Assembly: GCA_038503065.1 (NCBI GenBank)
Contig: JBCAMK010000009.1
Coordinates: 124,001-188,000, forward strand
DNA: 64,000 nucleotides
Reading direction: 5' to 3'
DNA from: Paragyromitra xinjiangensis
Lineage: Eukaryota; Ascomycota; Pezizomycetes; Pezizales; Discinaceae
The notes beneath the pieces were generated by a model. It saw only the letters and a list, made by a program, of their open reading frames with translations, did not search any database and had not been told where the DNA came from. A program made the translations under genes and the position numbers. Positions within the stretch are counted from its first letter, which is position 1, and the number at the start of each line of letters is the position of its first letter. This document shows, piece after piece, positions 31,890 to 43,959 of the stretch.

Positions 31890-33724
31890 TTGTCATCAAC
31901 TTCTTTCTTTGTTTTTAGCGCTTGTTATTTTTACGACTATACGATACACGAGCGGGAGACGATCTGCTCTTTTTTTATTTTAATGGCCTGTTAATGATAC
32001 CAATTTTTCCTTTGTTATGGTGTGGGGAGGGGTGGTGGTGTGGTGTGGTTTTTTGTCATGTCATGTGGAATGACCGGGACGGAGTTTTTGTTTCCATATT
32101 CATGTGGGACGAGCAATGGTTGGGGGCTTGGGGTTGGCGATGGGGTTGGTTTGAGGTGGTGTTGATTTGAGGTGCGGCTGATTGATTTTCTTTTGTACAC
32201 AACAAACGACTTTGGGGTGATGATGGTCGACGATTCTGGACATAATGTTCAGGTGATCCTGGCTGATCAGGAGCCATTGAAGATTTTGAAAACGGAGTAT
32301 ATTTTGGAGGATTTGTAGAGTAGTTAGTGATACCTTGTTCAATAGAAACTAAAAAAAGTTTATATTATCGATAAATCGGTTGTTTCGTTTCACTATTAAT
32401 TATCGCCACGGACTCACCTGTGCAACACCTCTAGTACTAAACTTTTCTGTACCTTTAAACTCACGAAGTAACAAACGAAAATCACCAAAATCAACCAAAC
32501 AATGCAGCAGATCACGGATAAACTTCCAGCGTATCACGAACCACCCATCCCGTCTCGCTTGAACCACGGAGAAAATATGACCTGCATAATCAAATAAACC
32601 CCAGCACAAGCTCATCGCTGATCATATTGGCGCACGGAAGGAGACTAGGGTTCGTGATGCGAGGTGACGTGCATAGGATTTGCGAACAGGTCATTGTAGG
32701 GGATTCGTCCCTTCGTTGTTTCAACGAATCTAGTTACCCAGTAAGTTCTCGTGAAATACGCCGGCGGAAGCGGTGCGACAACGTGGTGAGTGATGATTTA
32801 TGATGCTTGTGTAGGGTGTTTGTATGGATTGTTGGGTTCTTGGCGGGCTTGGCACCTATGGGGTTTTTACGGGAGGTTGTACTTGCGGCGAGAATAAGTT
32901 CCCACGCCCACTTCGCAACAACGCCAAAGCGAGAACAAAAATTGAAAATCACAACAATCACAACACAAGCAACAAGAAATAAAAGCAAATGGTAGATAAA
33001 GATGATCAAGAAATACTCCTCATCTTCAAGACAGAGTTTAAATTCCCTTGGGGAGAGCCCCTTTAGGTGTATTTTAGTCCTTGCTAGGATTGCCTCCTGC
33101 CCCAATCCACAGCTGCTTTATAGTTTTTTTTGTGTCCGAAGGTCTTTCTTTACCAAGCAGTATATCTGGCTTTTTAATGGCCTTAATTTGGGTTATTCTT
33201 GGTGGTGTTTGAAGGTTTTCATCATACTCTGTACGTTATTTGGTGGTTGCCATCCGTGGAAATTTATTCTCGCCGCAAGTAGCTCGTTGTATTTAGATTG
33301 GCTACTTGTACATGGATAATGAGAGGGCAGGAGATATAGCAATGTAACAAGTTATTAGGGCTTCGGGGGGGAAATATGAAGACGAAAGAAAGACGTTGAT
33401 TTTAAAGGGACGCTAACTTGAATTTTGATAGCGTCTCTCCCATAAAACAGATCAAATAAAAACAAATAATTACCCATTAATCCCAGAATATACACCTCAT
33501 CATACCCCAAGCTGGTATCTGTACATCCATATTAAAGCTAAGTTGACATAACGAGTAGGAGAAGTGTGACCAAAAATAGTAGGGGTGTGTTTCTATGAAC
33601 GCAAAGTTCATATTTGTGGACAGGATACTAGTTGTGTAGGTGGTAGAGTATATTCCACTCTTTAGTCGAGATTCCACCCGTCTGACATGGTATGCCGTCA
33701 GACCCGCTAAAGAGATGTATCAAC
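31890..33724. other. Intergenic, no supported gene
   Basis: Contains a G/T-rich stretch (32020-32170) downstream of the MARVEL-like gene and several short ORFs on both strands with hydrophobic or low-complexity translations. None has splice-supported continuation. Confidence 0.45.
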
Positions 33725-36620
33725 CTAGCCCTCAACATCTCTCTTCCTTTTCAAGTTCTTCCTCCGAACTAGGTAGATTCCCCTGACAGCAGTCTTGACA
33801 GTTGATACAGGGCCTTTGATGAGATTCTCGGTGCTCTCTGTGCTTGGCTTGTCGATAGTTAAAGAGTAGATGTGACTAGGAGTAGCGGTACTGGCTTTTG
33901 ATGCTGGGTGATATAATTCCCCACTCCCACTGCCCTTATGCATCCTGCTTGTGATCTCGGTGTTAAAACTGCGACATCTTACCTTCCTTTGCACGATTTT
34001 AATCTTGTCAATGTCGTCGAAGTCCCAGAGTTTAGCTGTCAGACCGGTGCCGTTCTCTTCAGGTTCCGTCGCGGTGTCCACTAGTGAGCTGTTAAGAGCA
34101 TCGATGTGTGGATCATGGTTAGCTGCTTTCGCCCTACTGAGAGTATACTGTTTCGCCGGAGAGCTCTTAACAAGAGTGATATGTCCTTTATCTAGAGTAG
34201 TAGTAGTTTTGGTGATTCTGGGCTCGACAGATTCGGCATTGGGGGTACTGGCGGTTCCAATGAAAAGATCATCGTTCCAACTGTCCTCGCAATCGCTGAG
34301 TTCGCTATCGTCACTATTATCCTCAATGGGGAAATCATCGTTCCAATTGTCTTCGCAATCGCTGAGTTCGCTATCGTCATCACTATCCTCAGGTGCCCCA
34401 GGGGCGTGGCCATCTCCACCATCACCTTCACTCGAGCCACTCTCAGTTATGCTCCCACTCCCACTACTATCTTCCTCATTCACGGTAGCGTCTCCACCCT
34501 CCTTAACCTCCCTACTAAGAACCCTCTCGAACCCAGCATACGCAAGATGCAGCATATCCCACAACCGCAACAAATCCACCCTCCTCCCATCCACCCCATC
34601 CGGATTCGCCAGCTTCCTATTCTCCTCCTGCAGTCTCCTACACACAGCGACATTCTCCGGGGACACAAAATTCACCGTAACGTTAATGCAACTCATCCGA
34701 TTCCTCACCTGATACGGACATCCAGCAGGGATCAACACCGCATCGCCCGGCTGCTGAAAGACTCTGTAGCTCCGCACCCCACCCCAAGTCGGTAAGCTAA
34801 GGTTCCTAATATCCTGTTCGTCGAGATAGTATAACTGCCTATTAATAGGATCGTCGATATCTTCACTATCTTCTCGGTTGTGTTTAAGGTACTCTCGGAC
34901 TTTATCTGCGGATTCAGGCGGCCAGATATCCCAAATTGCGCCTACTTTCTTGATCAGCTTGGTTTCAGCCATCTTCCGGGGGGCGCGGGCGCCGCCTGCT
35001 TTGTATACGCAGATGTTGACGGTGTCTGTGATGGCGAAGTGGAGGCTGGTGGTGCCCATGACGGGGTTGGCGTCGGTGCCTTTGGGTTTGGGGGTGAAGT
35101 CAGGGGATGGGTAGGCGGTGTGGATTTTTGGACCGAGGTTGGGGCGGTTTGAGTTGGGTGGGAAGTAGGATGATAGGTTGAGGGGGCCGGCTTTTGTGGT
35201 GTATTCTGGGAATGGTAGGGCGTTTTCGAAGTCTTGGAATAGGTCTTTGAAGTCTGCGGATTGAGGCCAGTCCTGGAGTATAGCTGTTAGTAATGGAAGA
35301 GCTGGGAGGAGGGGTTCATACCTTTAGTTCATGACTGCGATCACCCGGGTCAGAAAAGATCTCGAAGAAGTCCCCAATGGTAGTCGTCAAAGTTTGACCA
35401 GTCTGACAATCATCAACCATGCACTCAGCATCTCCATACTTATTCGTGAAATACGCCGGAGTCCATTTTGACTGGAACTTATCCATCAGCCCCGTAAGAA
35501 CCAGCGGGACACCCCCCTTCATCCAAAGCTCCCGAAACTGGGCCAAAGAGACCTCAGCAGCAGACGCAGTCGGAACCGGTATCAAAATCCCCGCCAAAAG
35601 TGAATCCCGTAGAATCAAAGTCGGGATCGGCGGAGCCAACACTTCCGCCTGAACTTCACCGCCTTGAACCCGTTTCTCAACTCTCTCCAACAACGCCTCC
35701 ACCTCCCCCACACCCGAATATGTCATAAAGACCATCGATGCACGTCCGTGAACCCTATTCAAAGAGCACAAATCATACTTTGTAGTAGTGCAGCCCCCCT
35801 CAGCACCAACCACCGGATCCCACTCCTCCCAACAAGAAACACACATTCTCACCCCGCAGCATCCACAAAGATACAACCCCAGGAAGATACCAATCGCACA
35901 GATATCACAATTCCCCTTCGTCGACAAACCCGACACAACCCTAACCATAGGTCTCCCTCCACCCGGGAGAGTATCCCCGTTTCCATCCCTGATACTCCCA
36001 CCACGACGACAATGCGTCAACTCGTGCCAATTCTCCCGCCGGAGAATATCCAAATACGTAGTTGCAATAAACCCCAGAGCATACTCCGCCTGCTCACTAG
36101 TAGCCTCTTCCCGACTACCCTCCACCAGACTCTGAACTACTCCATTCCCCCCCGCGGTCGTATTAGCAAAAGCATAGCTCCTCCCCATATCAAGCACGAC
36201 CCTCCTACGTTTAACCCTCATACCAAAAACCCTAATCCCCCGAAACCTGCACTTCTCACTCTCTGACCTCCCCTCTAAACACACGATACACCTCTCGGCC
36301 TTCCCATACGCCGCGCTCGAACAGTCTTCCATCTGTCGTACTGTGTGTCCGTCAGTCAGCATATGCGCTACATATAGCGTTTCCTTCCTCGGCCGTGGGG
36401 GACGTGGGGGGGAGGTGGTGGGTGAGGCGTGGTCGTCGAAGTGGACGTGTCTGGTGTTGCTCCTAGGGGTGTGCTTTAAGGCGGGTTTGAGGGTGGTGAT
36501 GGTGAGTGGGGTGGAGGCGGGTGGGGTGGAGATGGAGGGCAGGGATGCGGGCGGCTGAGAGGTGATTTTAATCCGTTTTGGCGGTGGCATGGTTGGTGAG
36601 GATATAGCTCGTTTAGTCAT
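33725..36620 (-). CDS. KDM3-like JmjC protein with substituted iron ligands (948 aa)
   Basis: Two exons: 36620-35322 and 35272-33725, with a 49-nt intron (GTATGA...TCCAG). The N-terminus is Pro-rich. A cysteine-rich zinc finger follows (CDICAIGIFLGLYLCGCCGV, then CVSCWEEW, about residues 240-270), like the C6 finger of JMJD1/KDM3 H3K9 demethylases. The JmjC domain spans about 395-650: LGPKIHTAY, TTSLHFAITDTVNICVY, GAIWDIW, PGDAVLIPAGCPYQVRN and NFVSPENV align with KDM3A motifs. The usual H-x-D reads H511-F-A513, and the second His is Tyr620, so two of three Fe(II) ligands are missing; demethylase activity is unlikely. The last 300 residues are disordered with two near-identical acidic repeats (DSDDSELSDCEDNWNDD). 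Confidence 0.85.
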
Positions 36621-37310
36621 GACGGACTCGTGAGTGGAGAGAGAGTAGATAGAGGGAGTCGAAAGAGAGAGAGAGAGAGGAAGTTACACGTACGTAGGAT
36701 ACTCGAGTTCTTGTATCTTCTATGGATCGAGTAGATGAGACAGCAGTGAAGGAGAGAACTAGGTAAAAGAGTCTGCAGCTGGATATTTAATAAACTGAGC
36801 GGTGGCTGTAATATAATATATTTACATTGAAGTAGTTCTATGGACACGACCTGTATTACATGTACCCATTGAATCAGCACAGAAAACACCATCACAGGAA
36901 CTCACTCGACAAGAACATACCCATAACGTAACAATAGAACCAAAACCCATCTATCTAAGCTACCAGAACAAAACCAACCGAACCGAATGGAAGAGAACCA
37001 GCGAGCCAAACCAAATAAAATAACAACATATAAAACTAGCGTAAAGCTCGTAACTAAAAACTAAAAACTAAAAACACGCCCTAAAGCATACACGATCGTA
37101 ATAAAATAGCGCGCAGTAGAGCACAGTAGAGTAGAGCGTAAAAGTAAAAAAAATAATGATGACCCCTAAACACCGCCCAAAACTTACAATACCCGCCTTT
37201 TAGAAAAACAAGACCCAACAAAAGAACAGCCATTCAACCATTCATCATTACCCAACCTTCTCACTACTACTTCCATCTGCACTCTTCCCCCTCCCCGTTG
37301 CCCGTGCTAG
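36621..37310. other. Promoter/3' region between JmjC and ApsB-like genes
   Basis: Holds a (GA)n run near 36664-36680 just upstream of the JmjC start and an A-rich tract downstream of the ApsB-like stop codon. No gene seen. Confidence 0.5.
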
Positions 37311-40300
37311 TCAACTCCCAATCTTACTCACCCGCTCCCGCTCTAACTCCGCCTTAAGTTCTTCCCGCTGTCCCCGCGCTTCATCAACCTTCTTCTTCGC
37401 TGCGCTCCTATCAAGCAATCGCGCCTCCCTCTCCGCTTTAAGCCTCTTCTCCAACTCCCTTAATCGCAGAATCCACCGCTTCTCACTCACATCCTGCGAA
37501 TCCGACAACTGTGGCGCAGAAGCCGAACTTGTAGTCCTCGCCAACACCCCCGCAGGCACTGCAGACGCAACAACTGTAGTATCAGCCTTCTCATTCGGCT
37601 CAGATTTACTCTCCTCGCGCTCGCGATGACGATGACGGTGTTTCCGCTCTGTAGTCGTAGTCGTAGTAGTCGCAACAGACGAGCTAGCCGCAGTCGTAGT
37701 CTTACTCCTGTGGAGCGTTGGTGATGTTGCCGCGGCCTGTTCGTTCTTAACAACGTTGAGTTCTGCCTTAAGGAGACGGTTTTCGGTCCTGAGTTTCGCA
37801 ACCTCTGTTCGCATACCACTTTGCTCGCCGATACCGCCACGGACGAGGTTCTCGAGACGTTCGAGACGACGGGTTCGGCTCTCGAGGGCGTTTTCGACGA
37901 CTTGATATTCTTTCCAGAGGTCGCGCTCAACGCCACGACAGCGCGTTTTGAACCCGGCGACAATGCTCTCGATGGTCTTGACACCGCAGAGCATGTTCTT
38001 TTGGAAGCCCTGGAGAGCACCGACGACGGCGGTTTCCATGCTTTGTTTTCCGGTTGCGCCGCCAGAACCCGTGGTGGTCTGCACGACGGAGTTGCGTTGT
38101 GTCCAGTCGGGCCCGCAGAGAGCGCTGAGACGCTGCCAGATCTGGGTAAGGAGGTTGTTACGCTCAGCGAGCTGCTCGCGATATTGCTGCTCGAGCTGTT
38201 GAATAGTACGGTTATCTTTCGAGCGAGCTTTTTCAAGATCCGTAAGATTGGTCTGATGTTGCGAGATAGTCCGACGAGTCTGCAAGTGTGTCGTCTGCAG
38301 AGTGTCCAACGCGGCACGATCCGTCTTCCGACCTGCCTTCTCCTTCTCCAGAAGCTCCGTGAGTTTCTTCGACTCAAGCGCCTAACACGATATTAACCAC
38401 CATCCACGCTTCAAACCACGACAAAAAACATACCATAGTCTCCAACAAATTCTCCCTATCCTTCAACAGGCGATCCTTCTCACTCAACTGATTCTTGGTA
38501 TAGTCCAGCTCCTCCAGGGTACTCTCCAGTTCACTTTGCAGATTCACAATGCTCTGTCGAAACCCCTTCATCAGCATCATCATCTCACTCGATGACAAAG
38601 CCGGCCATACCTTTAGCAGTCCGCTTCTGGTTCCCGAGAGATCGCCCATGGCCTCTCGCAGTGCTCTTTCGAGCTCCTCGAGTCGTTCCCTCCATTGCTT
38701 GGCCTCTTCTTCACGATTCGACACTTTCCCGCGGAGTCGGCGAACTTCCTCTTTCACGCTCATGACCTCTTGGTTCTTCTCATTGACCTTCTTTTCTAGC
38801 TCTTGCTGCCGCTGATCTCCCGTCTGCTCTCTCTCATGGCGCTCCGACTCCAGTCGTTCCTGCGTCTCCTTGAGTCGTTCTTTCTCCGCCGCGATCGCGC
38901 TCTCCATGCCCTTAATGACGTTCTCCAGCTCTCCAATCTTAATCTTATCCGCATCCTGCTCCTCACGCAGGAACGCAATCTCCCCCTTCGCGGACTCGTC
39001 CTGGACAGTCATAAGGTTCATCTTCTCGGTGGCCTCACGGAGCGATTTCTCAAGCGTATTCATCTCCTGCTCGTTCTGGTGGATCGTGTGTTGAAGCTCT
39101 GCAATCTTCTCCTCAAGACGACGGACCTCACCTTGGTGCTCCTCTTGGGCATCTTCGAGACGAACCACGATATCAGATACGTTCCGCATCTCACTCTGCA
39201 GACCCTTGAAGTCATCGTCCTTCATCCGGGCTTCATCCTCCAGCCGCTCAATCTCACCCACACGGATGTCGAGCTCCTCCTCAAGGCGTTGAATCTCCTC
39301 CTCGGCTTCCTCCTTCAGCTGCTCGAAATCCATTTCGATCTCCTCACGCATGCGTAGGGCGTCGTTACGCTCCCCTTGCATTTCCTGGACCTCAGAGTGG
39401 GCAATATCAAGCTCCTCCTCGTATTCGGCTGCGATGCGCTCGACTTCCTCCGCACGTGAGTCGAGTTCGCGGTAGCAGGTTTCGAGCTGGATCTGGAGTT
39501 CCTGGTTCTTGAGGCGGAGTTCAGAGATGCGGTCGCGGAGTTGGCCGTTAGCATTTTCGTAGTCGTCGCGCTCAGTCTCGGAGAGATTGGTAACGTGGGT
39601 TCCGGCAGCACTGATGGCGCCAGAGCGGGAGACGGAGCGGTCAAGGATGCGGTCACTCATCATGGAGCGGTTGTCATTCATGCCGAGAGCGGAAGCACTG
39701 CTACCGTTGGTACCGTTGCGCATATGGAGTTTGAGATCTTCAATTTCCTGGTAGAGACGTTCCTTCTCTCTATTACGGGAAGTCAACATACTCGTCTGAG
39801 CACCAACTTCACGGCGAAGTTCATCATTCTCAACACGAAGCTGGTTCACGACTCCACGATCGCGAGACTCGTCTCGATCGCCGCGTTCGCTGCCGCCACG
39901 AGTGGTGGAAGAGCGGCGGGTGGTGACAGAATGGGTTGAGGAGAGATGGGATGGATTAGGATCATTACGGAGACGCCACAGTTCCTCGCGGAGACGGCGG
40001 TTCTCAGCATCGACTTGTTCGCGACGAGCAGTTTCAGTTTCGAGAAGCTCGTGGAGCATTTCCTGTTATGCATTAGCTCCATGCAAACCAATCAAAAAGA
40101 GACTTGTAACTTACCACATCCTCTGCTCTCGCAGGTTGTCCCTTTCCGATATCGTCCCTCATCTTCCGCTCTCTCTCCTTCGCCCTCCTCGTCAACTCTT
40201 CAATCTCAATCTCATATCTCTCTACCCTTTCCCGCAATTCCCACAACTCCGTCTCCTCTCCCTGCTCACCCTCTTTCTCTCCACCCATCTCTTCAATCTT

Positions 40301-41911
40301 TTTCTCTAATTCTCTAACCCGCCTCTTCAGCGCTTTCCTTTCCCTCATAGCCTCCGCCAACTTTACTTTCATATCAACATTCTCCTTCGTCATCTCCTTA
40401 ATCCCCTCATCACTCTGTTTCTCTAACTTCTCATTAAGATAAAACACCTTAATCTTCAAATCAAAGTTCTCTTTCTGCAACCGATCAATAATAAAGCTCT
40501 GTTCCTTCAACGTCATATTTTTCCCCTGAGCCAACACCGGTGTTGCACCTAGCCTCTTCGACGGGCTTCCCGGCGCCATAACCCGCGATGTATACTCACG
40601 GGTGACCGTAGGTGGAATATGAATCGACTTTACATGCGCCGCAATAACCGTATCAGTCGGCTCGAGCGGCGGAGGTTTCTGGTCCGTGGGGGTCCTAGGT
40701 TCCGGGAAATCCTCACCTGAAGTCGGCTGGCGACTACGCTGGACCTCATCTTCAGAGCCACGGCGCGAGTTACGCTCCTCCTCATCGAGGCGAGCGAGAG
40801 CGCGTTCTGCCGCAGTCGACACAGATAGGGTTTTATCACCGTAGGCGCTGCTGCCACTACCGGCGATGCCAGTGACACCCGAAGCGATGGAGCCAAGGCT
40901 GGTAGAGCGCGAGAGAACACCGCCGCCGATGCCGTTACCGACTTCACCTGCGGTGAGGGTGCTTACGCCGTCGTTGTCAAAGTCGGGGTTCATATCGTTT
41001 ATGGAACTGATGGAGCTGCGCTGGGAACTACTTTGTCGACTCTTGATGAACTTTGGACGTCGTTTATTACCATAATTTGCGGACGAAGAGGATACGATGC
41101 GGGTGCTGCGTGAGGACGCGGAGGAGCTCTTAACAGGCTCACTTGCCATAGACCCAGAGGCAGCCTCACCGCGTAGGGAGCGGGCGGAAGGTCGCCGCTC
41201 AATGGCGAGCCCGATCTCCTCGGGGGTGGGGAGCGTATCGGAACGCGATGCTGGGACAAAGGCAGGGCCAAGCGCAGACGCGCTACGGGAAGAGTTACGG
41301 TTTTGCGCAGCGACGGTAGGGGAACTGGAGAAAGTTTCTAAGGGGTCGTTGTCGGTGGGGAGAAGCGGGGTGGTAGGCGAGGGGGTTTCTGGACCGCCTG
41401 AATCACCGTCTGGGAGTGGGAGAAACGGCGATGAAGTCGACTTAGGTATTGACAACTGTTGCTGTTCCGGTTTGCCTCCTATTCCTCCAACGGTTTCGGT
41501 CTTCGTTGAAATTCTGTGGGACGTGGACACGCTACGACTGCTCCTGGTGCTTCGCGTCGAGATGCTGCTCGTACTTCGCTGCAACCGTCGTTTCGGCGGA
41601 TTAACCGGGATTGGCGGAGGTCCCATATCGCCAACCTTCCCGAACGCTAGAACATCCTCCGAACCCGGCGACACCATAGAAGACTCACCCCGATCTGAAT
41701 CCACCTTGAACGAACTCTCAAGCTCCATCAAATGTCTCCGTTGATCCGGTGGAAGACTCATATCGCCGGGGTGATGTCCTCCACCACTGGCAAGGTGACT
41801 CGATTCGTTCCTCGAATCATCGTAAATCGGACTAGTATTCAACACCGACACCCCGCCTTCCCCGTCGGGATCCCGAGGCGGCGGCGGAAGTTTTGGTGAT
41901 AGTGGCTCCAT
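37311..41911 (-). CDS. apsB: ApsB/Mto1-type microtubule-organising protein (1498 aa from the ATG)
   Basis: Three exons: 41911-40115, 40062-38434 and 38381-37311, with consensus splice sites (GTAAGT...AACAG; GTATGT...GTTAG) and matching phases. The N-terminal 460 residues are Ser/Pro/Gly-rich. At about 466-530 is the centrosomin motif 1 (MTLKEQSFIIDRLQKEN, DLKIKVFYLNEKL), which recruits gamma-tubulin complexes. A coiled coil of about 800 residues follows. The last 57 residues (EKRWILRLRELEKRLKAERE, ARLLDR) match the Mto2-binding region. The set identifies the homologue of Aspergillus ApsB and fission yeast Mto1, acting at spindle pole bodies and septal microtubule-organising centres. The frame stays open and coding-like for about 345 nt upstream of the only ATG; see findings. 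Confidence 0.9.
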
Positions 41912-43033
41912 CTCAAAGCCGGGAGGACCAGCGCTCGAAGCGGCAGACCCGTCGAGTTGTGGGATTTCTGTGCTGGGTCTGTTGCTGCCAACGTCGGACT
42001 TTGGCGCTCCTTCGCGGACTGCGTCGGGGGGTGGAACGGTCGAGGTGGAGAGTCTACTGGACGGAGAGGCAGCGCGGGAAGATGGCTGTGATTGTTGGGC
42101 TTGCTGGACTTTGTGGGAGGACCCGCGAAGTGACGATAGAGAGAGACGGCGAGCGAAGCTTTGGAGACGGGAGAGGGTGGGAGAGGAGGGGGAAGGAAGC
42201 GGTTTAGTCGGTGAGGGTGCCGTTGTGAATGTAAGGGGGCGTGACGGTTGGGTACGTCACGGGTAGGGAATGTAAACAAGTTGGAGTAAAGAGTGACTTT
42301 GAGCTTTCTTTCGGCTAAAATTGGTAAGAAAGCCCAGGGGGTCTTTCTTTGCGGTTGAGCAAGATAAAGAATTGATTAGGGGCAGGGGTGCAGTGATGGG
42401 ATTGGATGAGATAGATGGAAAGGAGTGGAGGGATGTGATGGATGGAGGGGGAAGGAATGGAGGGATGTGATGGATGGAGGGATGAGAGGATGAAGAGTGG
42501 GGGGATGAGATGCAGGTGTAGATGCAGGTCAGGTGAGGGTGCCGTCGTCAGGGACTTGAATTACGTAGGGCGTTAGAACGTTAGAAGACCGTTAGAAGAG
42601 ATAAGTGAGAGAGCAGAAGAGGATGTATGCAGAGACAGGCAGAGAGATGAGATGCAACAACAGCAGCGGACCAACGAAATCCTCAGCTTTAAGAAGAGGT
42701 CTTCCCCCCCACAATAACAAATGGTGGTAGTTGGAGCAACCTGTCAACATCATAATACAATAATAGGGAAGAAAAGGAAAAAATGTCTCGGTTAGACTCT
42801 TCCGCTTGGGCCTCTGTTGCGAGATGTCTCGGACTTCGGAACGTTCCAATTGGGCATTGCGCCATATTCGGAAGCGTTCGTGCTCCCAGCGGGTGTTTTA
42901 CAACTCTATGATGCTATTGCACGCGATGTTTTTATTGTACACAATGTTTCTATATGCCATGAGAACCTTAAGCTTCAATCTTTAAAAAATATTCCAAACC
43001 TTCGTGACCGTAAAACCACCACCCTCCCCCCCA
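41912..43033. other. Upstream region of the ApsB-like gene
   Basis: 41912-42257 reads as an open, Ser/Pro-rich frame continuous with the ApsB-like protein but without an ATG. Around 42425-42490 a 24-bp unit (ATGGAGGGATGTGATGGATG...) is tandemly duplicated within a purine-rich tract. The rest is unassigned leader and intergenic DNA. Confidence 0.5.
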
Positions 43034-43959
43034 CTAGTCCTTGTCAAGCATAAGAATATACTCCCTATTAATAGTCAGCACCCATCAAATACCCCCAGGA
43101 AAGAACCCACAAACCTCGTGCTCAACCCAAACATTATTAAATCCCCCTCCTTCAGCTCCAAATACCTCCTCTCCGGCACCCTAACTTTCCCCACCGTCGT
43201 CCCATTCGCGCTCTCCAAATCAATAATATACGGCTTCACCCCCGCCTCCCTATCCCCAAACTCCCCCACCTTAACCACATGTCTAAACTGCAACACCGCA
43301 TGCTGCTTAGAACAGCTCGGATGATCCACTGGGAGATCCGCCACCGCCCTATCCCGTCCAACCAACCAACAACTATTCCCGTTCAAATCCACCGTATCCA
43401 CAATCTCCTTATCCTTAAACACGAACAACCTCCACCTCTGCGATGCCGGCGGTTTCCTCGCCTCAGCAGGCTCAGAATACTTCAACACAACTCCATTAAC
43501 CGTATTCGTCGCAGCAGCAAGCATTCCCGTCTGCGCAAAATTCGGCGCCTCCTTCTCCACCGGCACCTCTGGTGCATTCGCCCCAGTCGCTGGAGTTACC
43601 GAAGACGCAGCTACATCAGTTTGGAACCGAGAACGTGGGTCGCGTCGTGCGACTCGCTCGTCGGTGGGACTCTTCTCACGTGAGCTTCGTTTGTGGTCTC
43701 TCCGGTCGCGTGGGCTTCGTTCGTGGTCTCTCTGGTCGTAGCTCTTCTCGTGTGAGCTTCGTTTGTGGTCTCTCTGGTCGTAGCTCTTCTCGCGTGAGCT
43801 TCGTTCGCGGTTTTTCTCGCGTTCCCGTTTTGAACCCCGTTCGTGCTCGCGTTCGTCCCGTCGTCGATCGTGGCGTCCTTCATCATACCGTCTACTCCGG
43901 TGTCTTCTATCGCTATCGTCGCGTCTGGCGCGCGGAGAGCGGGATCGGGAGCGCGGCAT
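43034..43959 (-). CDS. SNIP1/Pml1-like FHA-domain protein (291 aa)
   Basis: Two exons: 43959-43115 and a 31-nt last exon, 43064-43034, across a 50-nt intron (GTTTGT, TGCTGAC branch, AATAG). The N-terminal 110 residues are an Arg/Ser/Asp/Glu/Lys domain with degenerate repeats (KRSSHEKSYDQRDH). The FHA domain (about 178-290) contains WRLFVFKDKE, CWLVGRDRAVADLPVDHPSC, SKQHAVLQFR, DLESANGTTV and finishes STREYILMLDKD. The RDRAVADLP.DHPSCSKQHA signature is that of SNIP1 (human), DAWDLE (plant) and Pml1 (yeast), the last a subunit of the RES complex that helps spliceosomes retain unspliced RNA. The splice to the tiny last exon restores the conserved REY end. Confidence 0.88.

Noticed and set aside
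41839..42279. 146-codon frame opposite in phase to ApsB-like upstream sequence
   Set aside because: It begins with a TTG, has no ATG, and the neighbouring frame continuous with the ApsB-like protein has better composition.
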